From the NCBI RefSeq assembly GCF_032191465.1, contig NZ_JAQOUE010000001.1:248001-312000 (forward strand): a stretch of DNA of 64,000 nucleotides, written 5' to 3'. The stretch's first letter is position 1. Every line of letters starts with the position of its first letter. The notes below the pieces were generated by a model. That model ran no database searches, was not told the DNA's origin, and saw only the letters and a list, made by a program, of their open reading frames with translations. The translations under genes were made by a program, and so were the position numbers. This stretch comes from Candidatus Nitronereus thalassa (lineage in GTDB: Bacteria > Nitrospirota > Nitrospiria > Nitrospirales > UBA8639). Shown piece by piece: positions 60,061-64,000 of the stretch.

Positions 60061-61335
60061 AATTAGAAACAGATGTGAGATACCCGCTTAAAAAGACAGG
60101 TATGACAGATAAAAGCTGTAATACCCCATTTACTTAATTTTCCTTGGAGGTTTCGTTGAAATGAAACTGATAGTTTGGTTGGAAAATTTTCAAATTGGAA
60201 AAGAGTTCAATTTTCAAAGAAAGCATTGAGGGATGAACTTTAAAAATTTTCTGTATTTCCACGCTACTCATAAATTTACTAACCCTCAACGTGATCTTCT
60301 TTCCCCCAGGAAAATTTAGGTCAGCGTATCCATTGAAAGAAAAAAATGAGGAGGGTAAGTAGTGACAAAACGCTGTGTTTCACACTCACCAGTTAGAAAA
60401 ATATTTTGCTCGTTGATTGTAGCCCTCCTGTATCACAGGAACCCTTCGGGAGCAAGAAAGTTGCAAGGGAAGTAGAAACTTCCTGAAGTCTTGAGACCGC
60501 AGGAATTTGGAATATGTCTTGGTCTGACCCAGTAGATTTAAGAGGTCGAGGGAATGCCATAATTTACTAATGCCGACAGAAATGGCTAACATTTCCATTT
60601 GGTTGAAAGGTTGAAAAAAAGTCATTAATGGGCATTTTTTTATATTAATCATTATGTTATATAGATACGGATTTCTTCGTAAAGTATATTAATCCACGGT
60701 TAATTTGTATCTATGTGGGGGCATTTCTAATTTCAAATTTAAGAGTTTAGTCAGTTGAGATTGATATCCACGGAGGTCTGATATTCTCAAGGTCAATCAA
60801 GAGGGGATCTTTTAAATAGGATCTGAGTGCAATCCGAATAACGCGTAGCTTCTTTCCCAGAAGGTAAGATCCATGCATGAGATACACAGTCGTTTCGTGG
60901 CCATGGTGAATGGAATACCCTTCCCCGCTGGAAAAGATTCGAATAGAAATGGGTGCTGTCTGAGGTTGGTGGTAACCCGCAATACTGGTTCTCTTGTAAG
61001 AAAACTAATTGATTTGCTCCTGTGCGCGTCCTTCCTCACGGACCGAATCACCTACCTTAACTCAAATTTACAATCCGATATTCAACAAACCCGATGTGAA
61101 ATCATTGGTCCGATTTCTGTTTGTCTGGTGAGACAGGTTCCTGGTGGCATGGCAATTTTCTGTCATTAACTAAGTGGGGAGAAATAGTGTGGCTGGGGTG
61201 CCGAGGGAGCAGCGGTGTTCTAGGTGAGTGCTAGGTGGACACGGGTTTCAAGAATTGGAACGATTCTGGTGGGCTGCCTGAAAATCCACCAAACCGAAAG
61301 GGCAAAAGTTTCCTAAATCCCAAATGGAAGTTGAA
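60061..61335. other. Long intergenic region, about 1.27 kb
   Basis: No supported protein gene. A 98-codon plus-strand frame at 60873 lacks a ribosome binding site and family. The stretch 60600-60760 is AT-rich (T runs, ATTAAT repeats). It contains a dense cluster of short hairpins at 60426-60505 and another AAATGG/CCATTT hairpin near 60580. It must hold promoters for the ABC operon (minus) and the histidine kinase (plus). Confidence 0.5.
60426..60505. ncRNA. Candidate structured RNA (hairpin cluster)
   Basis: Four consecutive perfect hairpins occur within 80 nt: TCCTGT/ACAGGA (60426-60440), CC-TTCG-GG (60443-60450), GCAA/TTGC (60452-60464) and GGAAGT-AGAA-ACTTCC (60468-60483). A further alternative stem TTCCTG (60480-60485)/CAGGAA (60500-60505) encloses GTC-TTGA-GAC and is mutually exclusive with the fourth hairpin. 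Strand is unknown. No known RNA family is recognised. Confidence 0.4.
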
Positions 61336-64000
61336 ATGAATAGGAATATGTTTACAAAAGCCCAATGGGGATTTTCCACAAAATTAGCGGTTCTGGTTGG
61401 CGTGTCCGTCCTGGTGACGGGGAGCATCATCTTTTTGTGGACGTATCAAAGTTTTCATGCGGCACTGGTCACTCAAACTTTGGATGAGGTGGGGAATGAG
61501 GCACTGGTAGCCAGTGTCCGCCTCACGGCTTCCATTGACCGAGTGAGTGAAGACGTACGATTTCTGTCAGATATGCCCCCCGTACAAGAGATTATTCGTG
61601 CAACGGAATCGAAAGACCGGAGAAGTAGGGATGGAGAGATATCGAAAGCACAATTGGCCGGTCTGTTTGTGGAAATGCTAAAGGCCAAACCACTCTATTT
61701 GCAGATTCGGTTCATAGGTGTGGCGGACCATGGATTGGAACTCGTGAAGGTTGAACGGGTTGGCGGTACTATATTAGTGGTTCCCCCTTCTCAGCTGGAG
61801 TCCAAAGAGCATCGTGACTATTTTCAAGAAACGATCACTCAGCAGGAATCCACGGCTCCGTATATTTCTCCGATAACACTCACCCGTCAGCATAACCAGA
61901 TTCAATCGCCGTATCTTCCGGTAATGCGGGTTGGCCTTCCGGTTTTTTCGGAATTCACCGGCGAACTGTTTGGTTTAATCGTGGTGAATGTCAATATGGG
62001 TCTTATTTTTCTCGAGAGAACGAGCAGTCTTCCCTCCTTTCAAACGCTTTATATCGTGAATGAAGATGGAGAGTTTCTTGTCCATCCTAATCCCGAGAAA
62101 ACGTTCAGATTCGAATTCGGCCAATCCCATCAGCTAGCCGACCAATTTCCTGAAGTGGCCGGGCAATTTGGCAATTTGAATACCCAGTCCCCTCCACTCG
62201 TTTGGGAAAGTAGAGAAGGTTCGCAGGTGCTAGGGATTCATAAGGCTTATTTAGATCCTCCGAATCAACAGCGATTTCTCGGGGTCATGGTTGAGGATTC
62301 TTATGAGCATGCTCTCGCTCAGGTCGTGGCGTTACGAAATCAGACTATTGCCGTCGGTCTCGGGCTGTTAATCCTGGCGTTTTTAGCTGCACAGTTCTTC
62401 TCGCGGAAAATGACCCGCCCACTCTTTGAAATTGCTCAAGCCGCAATTAACGTTGGAAAAGGAATAGCCGGAATTAGGATTCCCGTGCAGGGAAAGGATG
62501 AGATTGGTCAATTGGCACAGTCCTTTAATACGATGGTAGAGCAGATAGAGGATCGTACAAAATTAGCAGACCTCGAATCGGAGATGGCTGTAGCCATCAG
62601 TCAGGCAGACCGGATGGGTGTGATGCTGCAGGATTGTACCAACGCTCTAGGGCTGCATCTAAAAGTGGCATATACCGGAATTTGGCTGGTCAATGAGGTG
62701 AACCAAAGTCTTGAGTTTCAGGCGAGGGCCGGTTGGGATTCCCAATTGGAAGGAGTACCCCAGGTCAAGGCTTTGGGCCATGAAGAGGCGGAGCGGATTG
62801 CGACTGAACGTACTTCTTATTGGACCAACACCATTATTGGAGATCCGGGTATTGTAAATCAACATTGGGCCAAGCAGGACAATTTGGTCGCGTTTGCTGG
62901 TTATCCGTTGATGTTAGGGGAGCGGGTGCTTGGAGTCGTGGTCCTATTTGCCCGGCAGTCGTTTTCCGCCGTGACATTGCATGGGTTAGAACGGGTGATG
63001 GACCGATTGACCTTGGGCATCGATCGTTTCCGCCAGGAGGAGTTGTTCAAGACTATCGTGGAATCTTCTCCTAATGGATTGCTGATGGTCAATCCCGATG
63101 GAAAAATTACGGTGTCCAACCACCGGATGGAAACCCTGTTTGGATATTCTCGGACGGAGCTACTCGGACAACCCGTTGAAATGCTTGTGCCTAACCGATT
63201 TCGTGATATCCATCCTGGAGAGCGCACAACATTCTTCGGCAACCCAAAACCACGAGCCATGGGAGCGGGGAGAGATCTTTACGGGCGGCGAAAGGATGGT
63301 TCGGAATGTGCGATTGAAATTGGTTTGAATCCCGTCAGGACCGATCAGGGATTGTTTGTTCTTGCCTCCGTGGTCGATATCACTGAACGTAAACAGGCTG
63401 AGGAGCGCTTTCGGTTAGTATTCGAAGCCTCTCCGAGTGCCATTCTTTTGGTTGACGCCGATGGAATAATGACATTGGTTAATAAGCAGACCGAAGAATT
63501 GTTCGGATATACCAGGGATGAAATGGTCGGTCATTTAGTAGAAATGCTGGTGCCACAACGGTTTCGAACCTTGCATTCTGAGCAGCGCGAGGGTTTTTTC
63601 CGAATGCCGTCTACGCGACAAATGGGAAAAGGGCGCGACCTATTTGGGCTTCGGAAGGACGGGTCAGAATTTCCCACGGAAATTGGACTGAATCCGGTCA
63701 CCATGGACCAAGGCACTTTTGTCCTTGTGTCCATCGTGGATATTACCGAACGTGTACAGGCTGGTAAACGTCTCCTTGATTCCCTGCAAGAAAAGGAAGT
63801 CCTGCTAAAGGAAGTCCACCATCGCGTGAAAAATAATCTTGCGGTCATTGGGAGCCTGTTTTATTTGCAATCGACAACCACTCAGAGCCAAGAAGTCCGA
63901 CGAATATTACAAGACTGTCAGGACCGGGTTCGATCAATGGCTTTGGTACATGAGCGGCTCTATGGGTCGGATGACTTGGCGAGCGTGAATTTTGCGGAGT
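61336..64000 (+). CDS. Sensor histidine kinase (dCache-HAMP-GAF-PAS-PAS-HisKA_2), 3' end outside window
   Basis: The frame is open to the window end (888 codons). It has an N-terminal helix (residues ~15-35), a periplasmic dCache-like sensor (~40-330) and a second helix (TIAVGLGLLILAFLAAQFF). Then come HAMP (~355-405), GAF (~420-560), two similar PAS/PAC units (~570-690, ~695-810) and the start of a HisKA_2-type dimerisation domain. EVHHRVKNNL (~826-835) holds the phospho-acceptor His. The ATPase domain lies beyond the edge. Starts at 61324 or 61348 are alternatives. Ligand unknown. Confidence 0.85.
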   Translation, partial: MNRNMFTKAQWGFSTKLAVLVGVSVLVTGSIIFLWTYQSFHAALVTQTLDEVGNEALVASVRLTASIDRVSEDVRFLSDMPPVQEIIRATESKDRRSRDGEISKAQLAGLFVEMLKAKPLYLQIRFIGVADHGLELVKVERVGGTILVVPPSQLESKEHRDYFQETITQQESTAPYISPITLTRQHNQIQSPYLPVMRVGLPVFSEFTGELFGLIVVNVNMGLIFLERTSSLPSFQTLYIVNEDGEFLVHPNPEKTFRFEFGQSHQLADQFPEVAGQFGNLNTQSPPLVWESREGSQVLGIHKAYLDPPNQQRFLGVMVEDSYEHALAQVVALRNQTIAVGLGLLILAFLAAQFFSRKMTRPLFEIAQAAINVGKGIAGIRIPVQGKDEIGQLAQSFNTMVEQIEDRTKLADLESEMAVAISQADRMGVMLQDCTNALGLHLKVAYTGIWLVNEVNQSLEFQARAGWDSQLEGVPQVKALGHEEAERIATERTSYWTNTIIGDPGIVNQHWAKQDNLVAFAGYPLMLGERVLGVVVLFARQSFSAVTLHGLERVMDRLTLGIDRFRQEELFKTIVESSPNGLLMVNPDGKITVSNHRMETLFGYSRTELLGQPVEMLVPNRFRDIHPGERTTFFGNPKPRAMGAGRDLYGRRKDGSECAIEIGLNPVRTDQGLFVLASVVDITERKQAEERFRLVFEASPSAILLVDADGIMTLVNKQTEELFGYTRDEMVGHLVEMLVPQRFRTLHSEQREGFFRMPSTRQMGKGRDLFGLRKDGSEFPTEIGLNPVTMDQGTFVLVSIVDITERVQAGKRLLDSLQEKEVLLKEVHHRVKNNLAVIGSLFYLQSTTTQSQEVRRILQDCQDRVRSMALVHERLYGSDDLASVNFAE

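Noticed and set aside
60873-61169. 98-codon plus-strand frame in the long gap
   Set aside because: No ribosome binding site and no family; composition looks random.

Overview
The window looks like chromosomal DNA of a Gram-negative bacterium. It encodes outer-membrane-type lipoproteins (Pal-like, TPR), a Tad secretin, a periplasmic Spy/CpxP-type protein and an AmgK-MurU peptidoglycan-recycling pair. Base composition is moderate, close to 50% GC by eye. The Tad locus, the many c-di-GMP proteins, AmgK-MurU and class I fumarase would all fit Nitrospirota (Nitrospira-like), but no rRNA or lineage marker is present, so that placement is inference only. I saw no tRNA, rRNA, insertion sequence, prophage or CRISPR array.

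Layout. 0-7 kb: the end of an HDOD protein, a DUF1015 protein, a cupin, small hypotheticals, a TPR lipoprotein, class I fumarase and a split Spy-like gene. 7.5-13.5 kb: amgK-murU behind a good sigma-70-type promoter, a GAF/PAS/GGDEF/EAL protein and a Pal-like lipoprotein. 14-17.2 kb: small membrane proteins, a sulfotransferase and APS kinase (PAPS supply). 17.3-26.4 kb, minus strand: a surface-glycan block with a squalene-cyclase-like toroid, a DUF362 protein, a GT87-type transferase, a HAD-UbiA fusion, DprE1, DprE2 and a membrane-anchored sulfatase-fold protein. UbiA, DprE1 and DprE2 together are the lipid-linked D-arabinofuranose donor pathway known from mycobacteria.

26.4-40.4 kb, plus strand: a complete Tad/Flp pilus locus, divergent from the arabinose block. 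Two c-di-GMP-I (GEMM-I) riboswitch aptamers precede it. They flank an ORF with a strong, apparently sequesterable ribosome binding site, and this ORF reads through the second aptamer. The order is flp1, tadE, tadE/F, tadG (vWA), flp2, tadV/cpaA, cpaB, cpaC, lipoprotein, cpaE, cpaF, tadB, tadC, tadD.

40.4-57.2 kb: a Zn-ribbon regulator, a TPR lipoprotein, a YihY membrane protein, the agmatine-to-putrescine pair aguB-aguA, a beta-hydroxyacid dehydrogenase, an HD-GYP-like protein with a lost GYP motif, a secreted stand-alone Lon-type (S16) protease domain, a HAD-fold protein, a methyltransferase, secreted hypotheticals and an SGNH hydrolase. 57.2-60.1 kb: a three-gene CUT1-type sugar ABC importer without a binding protein beside it. 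60.1-61.3 kb: a long non-coding region with a cluster of short perfect hairpins that may be an unrecognised structured RNA. 61.3 kb to the end: a large sensor histidine kinase running off the window.

Two themes join the genes. The first is c-di-GMP control: HDOD, GGDEF/EAL, HD-GYP and two riboswitches on the pilus operon. The second is surface decoration (arabinose donor, sulfation, sulfatase-fold transferase) encoded directly next to the pilus it might modify. The link between arabinose and the Flp pilus is a hypothesis from gene order.
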